A DNA stretch of 64,000 nt, taken from assembly GCF_021730395.1 (NCBI RefSeq), contig NC_069373.1, positions 11,426,001 to 11,490,000 on the forward strand. The letters run 5' to 3'. This DNA comes from Mercenaria mercenaria. Lineage: Eukaryota > Mollusca > Bivalvia > Venerida > Veneridae. The position numbers and the translations under genes are program-made. Below the pieces are notes generated by a model. The model was given only the letters and a program-made list of their open reading frames with translations, ran no database searches and was not told the DNA's origin. Position 1 is the first letter of the stretch. Each line of letters starts with the position of its first letter. Below are positions 10,641 through 22,985 of this stretch, piece after piece.

Positions 10641-11899
10641 GACATTTAAAATGGTAGTAGTAGTTTCCTTGATTGTGCTCTAAAACTCTTACCGTCGCAT
10701 TATTGGTATGGTAGAAATGAAACTGTGCCAGTTAAAAAGACATTGTATATGTTACATTTGTGTATGCTAAATGCGCTTGCGTGAAAGCCCCTACATATCC
10801 TTAGAGCGCTTCCCGCGCTAGTCAGTCGTTGTAGTAAACAGTATAGAGTAGAATCACGTGTTGTGTTCTGATCTCTCCCCATGAACTGGGGGCATACCGT
10901 AAAAAAGAAACATGGTGACAGAAACGGGATTTTGAAACAGTTGCTATATAGTGTGTACGACTCAAAGTGATGAACTGGATTGGAAATAAAAAGGCTATAA
11001 CTGTCAGACTACTAAAGTGAACACTGACTCGAATAAGGATGAATCTTTCGTTCACTCTGTAAAGTGATTTTCAATTACATTTTAGACCAGACCAGGCCAT
11101 TGTCCATATCCAAGTTCGTAACTCAAGCCTTGATACAAAAAATCAATACAAGAAGCTATGTCAACATATAATACTCCCACATGAAAAATTCCAAAAATTA
11201 AATATTAATAGCCCTTTGCTACCCTCTGAGTTACAATTAACATCCTGTTGCGGGAATTAGCTGACAGTTATCGGTAAAATACACCTCCGCTGTGTTAACA
11301 AAACTTAGTCATCTCATGCCTCCGTTTGTAAACGTTTTAAACCAGAAAAACGCCCCTACACTGATAAATCTACAAAGCAACAAAATACTACGGTTCACCC
11401 TTTAATGACGGAGTCTAGAGTTGTTTTTCAAGGAAAAGGCATTTTGAAGGCACTTGTTCAGTTAAGCTTAAGGAAAATTCTGTGCCGGTCGTGTGCGCCA
11501 CAAGAAAAGTAACGCATGCCTTAAGGGAGTGCATCCAGAGACCGTACTATCCTATGCGCATGATCGATGACGTCACTGCAAAACTAGCGTTAAATATTTT
11601 CGCGATTGGACGCAACCGGAAAATGAACGAACTTCTGGAGCCGTTCCAAGGCGTGGCCTGTATAGTCAAATACTATTTGAACACGCCCACAAACAGACAA
11701 GAACTAGAGTATTTGCTTGGCGCCCTTACTTATCTTTCTAAATTCGCGCCAAACCTGTCGGAACTGACAAGTCCTTTGCACGCGCTTCTAAAAAAGGACG
11801 CGGATTTCGTCTGGAACCCAGAACATGACGCGGCATTCGCAAAGGTCAAAGACGGCAAGTATGTTTCATGGCGATTTAATCATCAAAATTGAGAAAAAT

Positions 11900-12045
11900 G
11901 TAATTGTAATTTAATGCATTACAATGCCCAAAGTAATTGTAATGTAATGCATTGCAAATGTGAAATCTGTGTAATTGTAATTGTAATTTAATGCATTGTT
12001 TTGGCAATGTAATTGTAATTTAATGCATTACATTCTCAAGTAATT
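11900..12045. repeat. AT-rich palindromic repeat cluster
   Basis: Four imperfect copies of a TAATTGTAATTTAATGCATT / AATGCATTACA motif, each near-palindromic around ATGCAT, inserted within the Ty3/Gypsy fossil. This may be a small MITE; no TIR boundary is certain. Confidence 0.55.
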
Positions 12046-13963
12046 CACCCCATATCTGCATCACACACACACAATACTTCAAATACTTTGACCTAGCAAA
12101 GCCGGTTACGCTGCAAGTTGAAAGGGCATCGGCATTGTATGTCTACAAGACAACAAAACCAGTAGCCTAAAACAGTAAATCAAAAGTCAAATATCATGGT
12201 CTCAACTTGAAAAAGAGACACTAGGCGTTTGCCTTGGAGTGTTGTAACAGTACATATATGTCAAACTCATGATAGTGGAGAGCGACTGCGCTCCAACTGC
12301 CGCCATAAAAAGCCTTTGTGCAGCCCCTCCCAAACTGCAAAGAATACTGTTACAACTGCAATCGCACGATATAGATGTAGCACACAAAAAGGTTCAACAT
12401 ACCACTCGGAGACGCATTAAATCGAAACTTTGTACCGGAAACACATTCGGACTTACTTGAAGACCCAGGCGCACATGTATAAACTGTACTCAAACAATTA
12501 CCAGCCGGTGACCAAATGCTCGACAAAAATCATCGCAAAATGATGACCAGGTCCAAACTCTCATACAGGTTATGAGGAATGCGCCAAGACTGGTTCAAAT
12601 CTGTAGTTGAGTATTGAAACCACAGAGATAAGCTATCGCTTGAAAATGGCTTAATATTTAAAGAGCAAAAAGTAATCATTCCAATGTCAGAACGCTTTGA
12701 CATGATAAAAGCTGTCCATGATAACAGCCACCAGGTCTGCAACCAAGCAAGATATCATGTTCTGGCCAGGTATGAGTTATCAAATACCTGCGAACGCAAA
12801 AGAGCTACTCCTAACCCATGAGGTTTCCCTGAGGTCGTGGTAAAACGTATTATCTGACATTTCCGCATTCGATAACAAACCGTTAGTACCTAATTATTGT
12901 ATCCGCGTTCAGCAGATGTTTCGAAATTGATTTATTACTAGGCGCAAGAAGTAAACACCTGATTCGCAAATTAAAGGTACACTTCAGTCGCTTTGGCGTA
13001 CATGAATAACTTCAATCGGACAACGGACCACAAGTCACATCAGAACCATTTAGCAAATTTGCTAGCATTTTACGCACGTCACATCAAGCCCACATCATCA
13101 AAGTTCAAATGGACTGATTGAGATATACGTTAATTTTCAAAATGCATACTGCAAAAAGCAAAAGACACTTTCTGCGACCTCTAGTTGCATCTTCTCGAAC
13201 ACAGAAATTCCCCAATTACCTGCCCTTGGTTCTAGCCCAAGCCAACAGTTAAAGATCAATCCTCCAAGCAACCCATGAATAGTTATCCCCAAAGTCTGTC
13301 AATGCAAAAAAAGGGAAATTATGCAGAAACAACAAGCCAAGTCAAAATTTTATCATGACAGATCCACACGATCACTTCCTTCTCTGCAATCAGACGTGCT
13401 TGAAAAGCATAACGAAAGATCATGCAAAATTCAGGCATCAGATGGCGCGAGCTACAGGATGTTCATCGCATGTTCATTAAAAAGTCTAAATCAAATAATG
13501 CAAGGGATTTGCGTAAAAACAAAACCCACAACAATTCCCCATTGAGAACCCCTGATACCGCAAGGACAAATACAAAAATGCACGCAATTATGTAACACGA
13601 TCTCGTGTGCAAAGTCAAAAATAAAAAATTAAACATTCATCAGCTGATAATAAACGTTTAACTACATATCATTGGATAATAGCAGTACATGCACAGTAAC
13701 TGTTTAAAGTTTATTTTTCTTACGATTTACTCTAGTTACAATGTTAGGAACTTTATCATTGATATATAACAATTTCTTGACATTACACATGTATTAATAC
13801 TGTATTTTCATTATCCTGTTTAATCTGATTTTTTTCTGTTATATTAGTCACAATTTGTTGATTATCTTCAAAGTGAAGGGATTAACATTTGTTTATGTTA
13901 AATACGCATGCGTGAATGCCCCTACATATTCTGAGAGCGCTCCCCGTGCTAGTCAGTCGTTGT

Positions 13964-14421
13964 GGTCAGACACTCCTATTACCTTTTCGATAGACTTTCA
14001 TTATAAGAAATGGCCCTGTCACATGCCCCAAAATTGAGAAATAACCATGAAAATGTGATTCTTTCAGTAAGACAGCATTTCAGACACATGAAAATAGCAA
14101 TTTTATATAGGCGTAACCAATCCGTTTTCTTACATTTTTTTCATCAGGAAAACCTACCCCATTTCTTCGTGGCATTTAGAGGCAAAATGCCCACTTACAC
14201 CTACTATTCTAAATACAGAATTGTAAAGTCAACCATTCAGCCAGTCACTAGTAAAATATTCCAAATTTCACATTATATTGCTTTATTTTGACACAAATTT
14301 TAGGATTGTAAACATAACATTTTTTCCAATCAGCTTACCTCTCATTTAATCTTACGGGTTTCACTACACTTTTTCAACCAATCCAAAGCCGGCTTGTAAT
14401 AACAATCTCTGACCTAAAGAG
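13964..14421. repeat. MITE-like 0.45-kb repeat, copy 2
   Basis: Left end GGTCAGACACTCCTATTAC; right end, read inverted, GGTCAGAGATTGTTATTAC. The body is about 90 percent like copies 1 and 3 by eye. Confidence 0.65.
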
Positions 14422-14678
14422 AATATAAAATTACAATAAACCTGCATTTTAGTTATTATAATTTTAAAGTAAACACATACCAAAGTTACAAATGTTCTTT
14501 TCCCTCACATCCAAAATACAAGCCTCCTGTATCATTTCAGGTATAGTATGTCACAGTGTCATATGTCAACTGTACTGAAAATAGGAAATAAAATTGCATT
14601 TTCTTATTCAAATGACTAACAGGAAGTCATTGTTGATGCAACATGTATAAAAAAAAACACCTATATTGATTGCATGTA
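14422..14678. other. Unique spacer within block B
   Basis: Not found in block A. On the minus strand a short ATG-led frame ends at a possible donor (CTTTG|GTATGT near 14481), but nothing else supports a gene. Confidence 0.3.
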
Positions 14679-15972
14679 GTCCCCTTTAAACAAACACTAC
14701 TTACATCTAATATTTAGCATAAATGCTGCAGCAGGATACTGTTTTCATACCCCACCCATCACAAAAAACAGTGATTTTTTCATTGTCAACACATTTTTTA
14801 TCATCCTAGGGGATAACTAAAAGTGACTTAGGCATTTAATAGACTGTAAACAAACACTAGCTGATGTTTATATAGAGCTTACACACTATTTACACTGTCA
14901 TTAAAATATTTTAGGATTTACAGGTCTTTCAAATAAAGCCCCACTGCAGTTGTTTTCATCAGTTTATGGCCATAGGGCCAAAGATAAAAGCTGCTATTAC
15001 TAATAAAGACACCATCACTTGCAAAATAACTGCAACTTTAAATAAGGGGAAGCATAATTTTGCAAAGAAAATCAAATTTACCCTTGAGAAGTACTTTACT
15101 CTCAAATAAATAGCTGTCAAGCTTCCACAGAGTGTCATTTTTAGCTTATTTCACACAATTTCAGAGCATGGGCAGCCTAAATACATCTTTTGGAACACGT
15201 TTCTACAATTAAGACTGTCTGTCAAACTACTTGTACAATAAAATAACATTTCCAAGCCCAAAATACTTTAATGAAACAGTTTAAGGTTGAAATATTAGAA
15301 TTATAAATAATTAAAGGGAGATAATTCACTTCTAACATGTACCAATATTTCAATTCTGATGACTCCTAGATCAATTTAGGCATTTTTTTGATAAAGGCAC
15401 TATTACCAGCACTGAAAATAAGTTATAAAACATGAACATAATGTTGTATAGCTGTTTAGATATGTCTGAACCTATCCAGACATCATTTTGTAAGAATGGG
15501 AAATAATTTTCCAGCTCTATCCATCAAAACAGCACACCATAATCTATCATTCGATCCTCAGAATGCCTACATAATGTGACTGTAGCATGAACACTTAAAA
15601 GTACAAGTAAAATAGCTATATTTTGCAATATGGATTCCAAATGAACCACAGAAACAACACCTTTTACAGGATAAATGATTCTGGGGCAGTGTTTTTTCTC
15701 TTGAGACTGTATCACAAACTTTTTTATGTTTCTTCAAGTACGTTTTTGACATATATTTTTTAGCAGGAAGCTTAAAGATAACTTTTGAGTAACTGAATCA
15801 GTGAAAAACATCTGAAATGAATTAAACATTATCAGTAGTCACATAGAAGGACAAGTACTAGTAAAACAGACAAACATTGCATCCCGCAGACTGTTATTGC
15901 TTCAAGGAAAAGAGAAAAAGTTTCCATATATAACGCAGAAGATTTTAGGAGCAAATTTTAAGTTATGCCTGT

Positions 15973-16064
15973 ATATTCTTCAACAATAACCACTCTGGCA
16001 CTGTCAGTAAATAGGTTTCCTCCAGTCTTTTCATAAAATCTTCATGGAACCATAACCGGTCAAG
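15973..16064 (-). pseudogene. Truncated copy of the 4808-5001 exon
   Basis: The minus strand reads DRLWFHEDFMKRLEETYLLT and VPEWLLLKN, matching the second half of the intact exon. It then meets a stop where the intact exon has its donor. The upstream half of the exon is missing, cut at ACCGGTCAA. Two base changes alter the codons for T-to-K and V-to-L relative to the other copy. It lies in the block inserted in the Ty3/Gypsy LTR, so it is a moved, dead fragment. Confidence 0.6.
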
Positions 16065-16429
16065 TCTGTTTGGAGACCTAAATAAAAGATTTATGAAAAA
16101 AACTTATACATTCATCTTATACTCCACCCCTCCTAATGTCCTACACACGAAGAAAATTCTGCCTCAAAGCAGACACCAAATACTGCAAGTATCACCTTAG
16201 TCACATGCAACCACCTGTTTAAAACAATACCTTTGCCAACATAATGCACCCCTGGTGCTGATTATGACTGAAAACATCTACTTACTGGACTAAATTCTTG
16301 TAATTTTATTGCTGAACAACCTTATAGGCTTTGATTATCCTAAAACAATTAAACAGAAGAATGTACAATAACAAAATCTTTCTCCAGAATCAGTCCTTAC
16401 AGTTAATTCACAAGTGTAGAAAATTGTCT

Positions 16430-16853
16430 TTAGGTCAAACACTCCTATTACTTTTTTCATAGACTTCCATTATAAGAAATGACCCTGTCACATGCCCCAA
16501 AATTGAGAAATGACCATGAAAATGTGATTCTTTCAGTAAGACAGTATTTCAGACACAAGAAAATAGCAAAAATGCAATTTTTCATCAGAAAATCCTACCC
16601 CCTTTCTTCATGGCATTTAGAGGCAAAATGCCCACTGACACCTACTATTCTAAATACAGAATTGTAAAGTCATCCATTCAGCCAGACACTAGTAAAATAT
16701 TCCTAATTTCTCAGAAAACATTATATTGCTTGTTTTTGACACAAATTTTAAGATTGTAAACATAACATTTTTATCCAATCAGCTTACGTCTCATTGAGTC
16801 TTACATCCCCTACACTTTTTTCAACCAATCTAAAGCCGGCTTGTAATAACAGT
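16430..16853. repeat. MITE-like 0.45-kb repeat, copy 3
   Basis: Begins CTTTAGGTCAAACACTCC like copy 1 and has a small internal deletion near 16565. The last 10 or so bases of the right end are lost at the junction with the LTR. Confidence 0.65.
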
Positions 16854-18691
16854 AGAGTCACGTGTTGTGTTCCGATTTCTCCCCAATGAAATGTGGACGG
16901 CACCGTGTAAAATATGGAGTGGAGTCGCTCAGTATAGTGGTGGAGCGGAGTCTGGAGTTAATTTTAGATTAGAGTCACTGCAGTGGAGTCTACTTTGGTG
17001 GAGTCACTGGATTTGAGTCTATTTTGGAGCCATTTCGGAGTGGAGTCAATTTTTGATTGGAGTCACTGGAGTGGTCTCAGGACAGTGGTCTCTTATTGAA
17101 ACGGTCTCTTTCTGAATACTTTGATTGATAAAATGGGTCTTAAGACAAATGGTCTCTAAATACAAGTGGCCTTTCGAGCAAGATTTAGTGTATATCTTCA
17201 ATAATTTTATGAGTGGAGTCCGGTGTAAAATGTAAAATTCAGCACAGTATTTTTTCAACGGTGTTGCAAAAAAAAAAATACAATGTATTTCAATTTAATT
17301 GTTTTTCGTGAAGAAGTGACTTAAATGTCATGGCATGGTATATGGTAACGTTGTTTTTGAGCAAAATAAAACACTGTTATATCACTAAACTATCAACAAA
17401 AGTTAATGCTCTGTAAGTAAATTAAAGGAGTTGCTAGACCTTTAATTGTTTTATCTCACTTATACTTTTTATTAACTGCCTTTAGGGTATAATGAATATT
17501 TTTTTGTAATTTTGTAGCACCCATATTGCTAACATTATTGATTAGTTGCAGTGACCTGTGACGTCCTGTGACCCTGATAGATCAAGACTGGTCAGTGGGT
17601 CTTAGATTTGTCAGTCATCTATTACCCTCATATTAGAAGAGACGAGAGTGTGTATTCTCTTGTGTCAATTTATAAGAGTAAGTTGCCATCATGTACCATT
17701 ATAAATTTGACCGGTTTGTTGGAATATGGAGGGTAACGGTAACATCATTCATTGGTTGTCGGTCATCTTTGACATCTAAATATGTGAATATAACACCTTA
17801 TTGCATAAAAAGAAGCAGATGTACTTTCTTGCTCAGAGTTTGGAAAAAGGGATCATTTGCTTTGGTTTATACACCGTAATTTAACAATCCTTTTTGGAAA
17901 TTTAGAAATGAGTGACTTAGACCAGAAGTATGTGTGAGACTAAGTGGAAATATCATCTTCATAAATATATAATCACCTTGCCAATAGACTTATTAGAAAT
18001 TTCAACTCCTCAACCTGAATGGAACACTTTTAGCGGCAACTTCCCTATTCTCAAACGCAAAAGAAAGTGTGCAGTTAGTTTTTGTTAAACTTTCTTGCCA
18101 TCTATATTGACTGTGATACCTACAAAAACAAACAATTTGTACTGGAAGGGTTAGTACAGTGACTGGATCCATGTATGAAAATTTTACAAGAAATGCAGAT
18201 AAAGCTCATATCATAAAAATAATGTTGTTCACTTTTGCGTTTGAGTACATATTTCCCAACATATTTAACAATATATATACATGTATAGTCAAGTAAAGTT
18301 GTGTATGAGTGAGGATCATACTGTGCGAAGAGGTGACATTTATGGGGGTTTTATTGTCATAGCCACTATTCCTTGGCAAAGTATTGTTGCAAAATTATTG
18401 CAGGGTATTTTCAAGTTGTTACATACAGGGCTATCATTTTTTTGATAATCACATGCAATTTTATAAATAACAATTGTCTCTGGGTTGAAATTAACTGACT
18501 CAGTTGACTCACTTTATGTTATTGTTTTGTATATTAAAAAACAGACATCCGAATATGTAAAGGTTGCGCGAGAAGGGTCGCACAAGTCTATGTCGCGCAG
18601 GTCATTTGAGGTATTTGTTCTATTTTTTACTCCCAGCATCCAGCCTTGCTTGGTCTGCAAAAAATAGGACAAACTATCAGATTTCATGAAT

Positions 18692-18785
18692 GAAATGCCA
18701 TATTACTCAGATGTAGGTTGTTTATAGATATACACAGGAAATGCCATATTAATCAGCTGTAGGTTGTTTATAGATATACACAGGT
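18692..18785. repeat. 47-bp tandem duplication
   Basis: Two adjacent copies beginning AAATGCCATATTA and ending ATATACACAGG, with about three differences. The surrounding 17226-19010 contains nothing else I recognise. Confidence 0.8.
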
Positions 18786-19014
18786 TACTTGGTTCAGTTT
18801 CTGGTCTATGTTTGGCCCTTTGCTTCCAGTGTAGAATGTTCAAGTGTCAGATTGCTATTTCTTTTACCCTATTATTATTATATATAGTCCTTTTATCATT
18901 TATATATTATATGTTAGGTTTATATTCAAGTATATAGCATATATACCTACTAGTTTGTAATTTATAGTACGATAATGCACTAATTAGCATAAACCTAAAA
19001 ACTTTTAGTTCTTT

Positions 19015-19265
19015 TTCTAGTCCTTTTTCACCGCCTCCTTGATCTCCCTTTCAAACCAAGAGTTCCCGGTCAAGAATACGCACATATTCCAATGAGACAG
19101 CGCGACCTGGGCTGTGTTAGAGTATGTGGCGGGATACCTCGCTATTAACTAGGACGTCTATGTTCCATGAATTTTACTCTCTGTATTCGTTCCATTTTCA
19201 GTTACCACCCATATGGGACACAGCATTAACATCACTTGCACCCTCGGGTGGTGTTAATATATCAG
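19015..19265. mobile_element. Head-to-head Penelope-like remnant, second copy
   Basis: Reverse complement of 9990-10255. The plus strand encodes FHFQLPPIWDTALTSLAP; the minus strand encodes WFEREIKEAV. The matching part stops close to the GIY-YIG C-terminus at one side and just after GTGGTGTTAATAT at the other. Confidence 0.6.
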
Positions 19266-19830
19266 TATGCAATAGAATATGTGCAATTTAGACATTGTTT
19301 TGCGCAACTGGGTCGTTCTTCTGTTTGAAACAAATGTTGCGAATAAGTTATTTATGTTGTAAGTGTTACGCCGCGCAGTGGTCGTGCCGCACAACTTGCG
19401 GGGTTGCGTGGTACAAAGGTCGCTCTAGATCAGTTGCTCAGTCAAGTGTGACTTACCATTTAAAGTGTACCTCTTCTCAAGAGAAGGGACAATAATTACG
19501 CCAGATTTACAGAACAGATGCTCCGATTTTGCTGATGTTATGGACTGCTATTTTAATGATACTTAGAAGTTCAAAATTGACTCCATTACATGGACTCCAC
19601 TCCGGTGACTCCACTCAAAAAATTGACTCCACTCCAGAGACTCCACTTCAAAACTGACTCCACTTCAGAGACACCACTCCAATATTGACTCAAAAATTGA
19701 CTCCACTCCAAAATTGAATTGACTCCACTCCAGTGACTCTACTCCAAAATTGACTCAAAAATTGACTCCATTAGAAAGACTCCACTCCAGTGACTCCACT
19801 CCAAAATTGACTCCTGTCCAGAGTCTCGAC

Positions 19831-20342
19831 TTTAGTAATTGTTGAGAAACAATAGTAGAATCTATGATTAAATTGCAAAATGTTAACAACTATTCTGGAG
19901 GTAGGGGCATACCACTTTAATATGTTCATGCATTAAAAATACAACTTGAAACATGGATTTGAAGATAACGGCGATTTCGATTATAAAAGCAGTTTGGTTT
20001 TAATTTGTGTCCGTCCATACGATTCCTAGACTTGTTTTTCCAAGCAACAAAATAAGTAAAAAACGCGGTACAAAATATTATTGTGAAAAAAAAATCAAAC
20101 ATTCGGAATAAACTGAACGTCCGCAGGCTTCTGTACGAAAATAGTCATTGTTTTTCATTAATTTTGATAATTGTAGAATGTCCCATAAAATAGAAGTTTT
20201 AATGAAATATCTTGAATAATATGCTTCAACACTTTGTCTAAACAAATAGGAAGTTCTCATACATGTATACATGTATCTTTCATCCCCGTTGAACGATATC
20301 CGATAATTACGAAAACATCCTGAATTAATTATGTACCAACAT
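19831..20342. other. Intron sequence, nothing recognised
   Basis: AT-rich, no motif or repeat seen between the foldback arm and the minisatellite. Confidence 0.5.
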
Positions 20343-21106
20343 GTTTGAATATGAATAGGGAGTAATCACTTCGTGTTTTGAATATGAATAGGGAGTAATC
20401 ACTTCGTGTTTTGAATATGAATAGGGAGTAACCACTTCGTGTTTTGAATATGAATAGGGAGTAATCACTTCGTGTTTTGAATATGAATAGGGAGTAACCA
20501 CTTCGTGTTTTGAATATGAATAGGGAGTAACCACTTCGTGTTTTGAATATGAATAGGGAGTAATCACTTCGTGTTTTGAATATGAATAGGGAGTAATCAC
20601 TTCGTGTTTTGAATATGAATAGGGAGTAACCACTTCGTGTTTTGAATATGAATAGGGAGTAATCACTTCGTGTTTTGAATATGAATAGGGAGTAACCACT
20701 TCGTGTTTTGAATATGAATAGGGAGTAACCACTTCGTGTTTTGAATATGAATAGGGAGTAATCACTTCGTGTTTTGAATATGAATAGGGAGTAACCACTT
20801 CGTGTTTTGAATATGAATAGGGAGTAACCACTTCGTGTTTTGAATATGAATAGGGAGTAATCACTTCGTGTTTTGAATATGAATAGGGAGTAACCACTTC
20901 GTGTTTTGAATATGAATAGGGAGTAATCACTTCGTGTTTTGAATATGAATAGGGAGTAACCACTTCGTGTTTTGAATATGAATAGGGAGTAATCACTTCG
21001 TGTTTTGAATATGAATAGGGAGTAACCACTTCGTGTTTTGAATATGAATAGGGAGTAATCACTTCGTGTTTTGAATATGAATAGGGAGTAACCACTTCGT
21101 GTTTTC
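20343..21106. repeat. 33-bp minisatellite, 23 copies
   Basis: Unit TTTGAATATGAATAGGGAGT plus AATCACTTCGTGT, almost perfectly conserved. The only common variation is AATC versus AACC at one position. In plus-strand order the variant reads T T C T C C T T C T C C T C C T C T C T C T C, so the right half alternates strictly as a 66-bp pair. Since 33 is divisible by three, the minus strand stays open as an 11-residue repeat (KHEVVTPYSYS / KHEVITPYSYS). I read that as a by-product, not a protein. The array lies in intron 1 of the IRG gene. Confidence 0.98.
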
Positions 21107-21954
21107 GTAATCTCATATCAGATTTTGAAAAACTGATAAAGACAGGCTGAGTTCACGCGAAGATTGAATTCCAGGATTTCTGTTTTCAAAACATTTTAGT
21201 CTCAGCTGAGTTTGATAATGAAACTTTGCCATTGATATCAAAATTACCTGTTAAAATCTAAGTTTTAAATTCATGACTATATTCAAGTGAATATCCGGTA
21301 TGGCTTGTCAGTCTCAACTGGAATTTAATCTTTTAGTGTTATTAAAACTAGCTGTCAAAGTTTCAATTTAATACCCAGCTGAGACCGAAAATTGTTTTGT
21401 GAACATGGGGCCTGGGAAGCGTCCAAGGTCAAAATTCCGATTATATTTCAAAAATGTTTTATGGCCAGTTCATGCATAGAATTGTCAACAAAATAATAGT
21501 TTTGACTTAGTCAACTCCATTGACACCATTTGAACAACTCTGTGTGGTCATTTGATAGACTAGCCTTTTATCATTATTGACAAAGCCTTTTCAGTCGAGT
21601 ACCTTTTCGAACACCTGCATATATGGTATGAGTAGATACTCGGTTTCAGGGAACTCAGTCAAGGTCTATACTGGTTTGAAAATTCGAGAAACTGGATGAA
21701 TTAGTACTGTTTAAAACTGAATTTGTAAGGTTTGACATGGTTAAGAATATATAATACCACCTGCGACATTTTTACCGCGGTGCATTAAAATGTCACGTAT
21801 CGTATTGTGTATATTCAAATTTGTGCGTCTTAAATAGCATTTCAGCGTCGCGAGTGCAATAATTAGACATATATACTATATACAATATACCAAATATTCA
21901 GTTAAGTAATAACTTGTAACATAATATTATGTTGCTGTTATCCCTCTGCATAGG
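21107..21954. other. Intron sequence, nothing recognised
   Basis: No coding motif; one short run of CTCAGCTGAG-like half-palindromes near 21200-21390 without clear structure. Confidence 0.45.
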
Positions 21955-22130
21955 GGTCGCTTGATCTAAATTAGGTGAACTTCTACGGCGCAGGAGAAGA
22001 GTGTCTGTCTCCTCACCAGGAGGTCATTGGTTCAAATTGTGAATTATAGGGAATGATGAGCCGTTTTCATTGCTAGCGAATACTGGCTCGAACCTCACGA
22101 AATTGACAGCAAGTAAATAAATAAGTTGCA
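21955..22130 (+). mobile_element. Degenerate tRNA-headed SINE
   Basis: GGTGAACTTCTACGGC and, about 45 bases later, GGTCATTGGTTCAAATTGTG approximate A and B boxes. The body ends in a short AAGTAAATAAATAAG tail. Confidence 0.4.
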
Positions 22131-22422
22131 GCAATCCAAAAAAAAAAAGAACAAGTTCGCGATACAGATCCTCTAGCTTCTTGTTCATAATTACGGTAGT
22201 CGGACATTAATCAGAAAGCGATATAAAAGGTAAAGGATATTTTTTTAGACAGTGCGCGCACGCTGTTAAGAATGCTTGTAAGACCAAATATATCGGTAAT
22301 TCATATACATGTACAGTAAGACGAAAATTAATCATTCTTATAATTGTCTTTTCTCAGATGTTATAAATGGAAACAGTATTACGGCATTGAACATAAATTT
22401 GAGTGACATCTGTGTATTTCAG

Positions 22423-22552
22423 AGAATGTACTTCAGTTTCAAGTGAGCAGAATGACGAGCAGAAAGGAAGTGATGAAGTTATTTGTTGCGAAAACCAAGA
22501 ACAAACTTTTAAAAATGATATACGTGAAGATACCGGAAATATTGAATTTGAT
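22423..22552 (+). CDS. IRG-like GTPase, predicted exon 2 (acidic linker)
   Basis: The acceptor GTGTATTTCAG precedes an open 130-nt exon that ends GAATTTGAT|GTAAGA, a strong donor. Its first base completes the split codon left by exon 1 (AG+A, Arg), and it ends on a codon boundary, as exon 3 requires. The 43 coded residues are polar and acidic (SSEQNDEQKGSDEV, ENQEQTF, REDTGNIEFD) with a CC pair in the middle. They would form a flexible linker between the membrane anchor and the GTPase domain. The 433-bp intron to exon 3 is short. A different upstream exon with the same phase could also join it. Confidence 0.7.
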
Positions 22553-22985
22553 GTAAGATTTTACATAGAAAGAATAAACAATTTCATAATTTGTTAGTAA
22601 TTTGAGCGATCAGGCTTTTTCTTTTTGTATTTCATTTCTTAGGCAGTAATTAAAGCGCATGCGTCCATTCTTCTCATAACTATTTTTACGCGCAGGTCCA
22701 TACAAATCCATTTATATTAGATTCCAGCAAAATTTAGGAAAATTTTTTAAAACCAGACCCTAAAAAGAAAGAATTTACATACGCTTTTGAGAAAATGCAG
22801 GATTAAATGGGCTTATAAACATTCAAAGAAAATGCTTCGTGAGATGTGAACTTCTTTAAATGTATACATTCCTCCACGTTTGTGTTACCAGGTTAAAGCA
22901 TTTCGTGAAATATTAATCTAATCTCAAAAGTTTGGATTTACTTACTCCTCACGAATGAAAAATTACTTTTATTTATTTTCCACAG

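Larger units (their letters stand above)
13964..16853. mobile_element. 2.9-kb block with 0.45-kb direct end repeats, inserted in an LTR
   Basis: Flanked by the two halves of the Ty3/Gypsy 3' LTR. The left end is repeat copy 2 (13964-14421) and the right end repeat copy 3 (16430-16853), in the same orientation. The interior (14679-16430) is a shortened version of duplicated block A and includes a fragment of the host-like exon at 4808-5001. The right boundary is ambiguous by about 10 bp because GTAATAACAG could belong to either side, and no target duplication is clear. It could be a composite of two MITE-like repeats carrying genomic DNA, or a duplication with coincidental ends. Confidence 0.55.
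10740..16925 (+). mobile_element. Ty3/Gypsy LTR retrotransposon, old fossil
   Basis: A 5' LTR-like segment (about 10740-10908) is followed at once by a primer-binding-like TGGTGACAGAAACGGG. Pol remains run from about 11085 to 13630: the protease/RT edge, the RT-RNase H connection (LEYLLGALTYLSKFAPNL near 11710-11760), RNase H and integrase-like pieces. The 3' LTR is split: its left part is 13872-13965 and its right part about 16853-16925, with a 2.9-kb block between. The two LTRs look roughly 85 percent alike by eye, so the insertion is old. The coding part is broken well over ten times and much of RT is missing. No envelope-like part is seen. Confidence 0.75.
16910..19830. mobile_element. 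Foldback-like element with GGAGTC-unit arms
   Basis: The left arm (about 16910-17225) is built of TGGAGTCACTGGAGTGGAGT-like units. The right arm (about 19565-19830) is built of the complementary GACTCCACTCCAAAATTGAC-like units. The 2.3-kb middle holds AT-rich sequence, a 47-bp duplication and an inverted Penelope-like remnant, but no transposase. Inverted arms made of short degenerate tandem units are typical of foldback-type elements. Exact ends are not defined. Confidence 0.55.

Noticed and set aside
13964-16853. The two 0.45-kb direct repeats as LTRs of a retroelement
   Set aside because: A third copy stands alone next to IRG exon 1, the ends look like inverted repeats of a MITE, and the interior has introns and no retroelement parts.
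20343-21106. Regular repeats as a CRISPR-like array
   Set aside because: Units are directly adjacent with no spacers, and the sequence is eukaryotic.
20325-21116. A 263-codon open frame on the minus strand with an 11-residue repeat
   Set aside because: It is open only because the 33-bp unit is a multiple of three. No start context, splice site or flanking coding sequence supports a protein.
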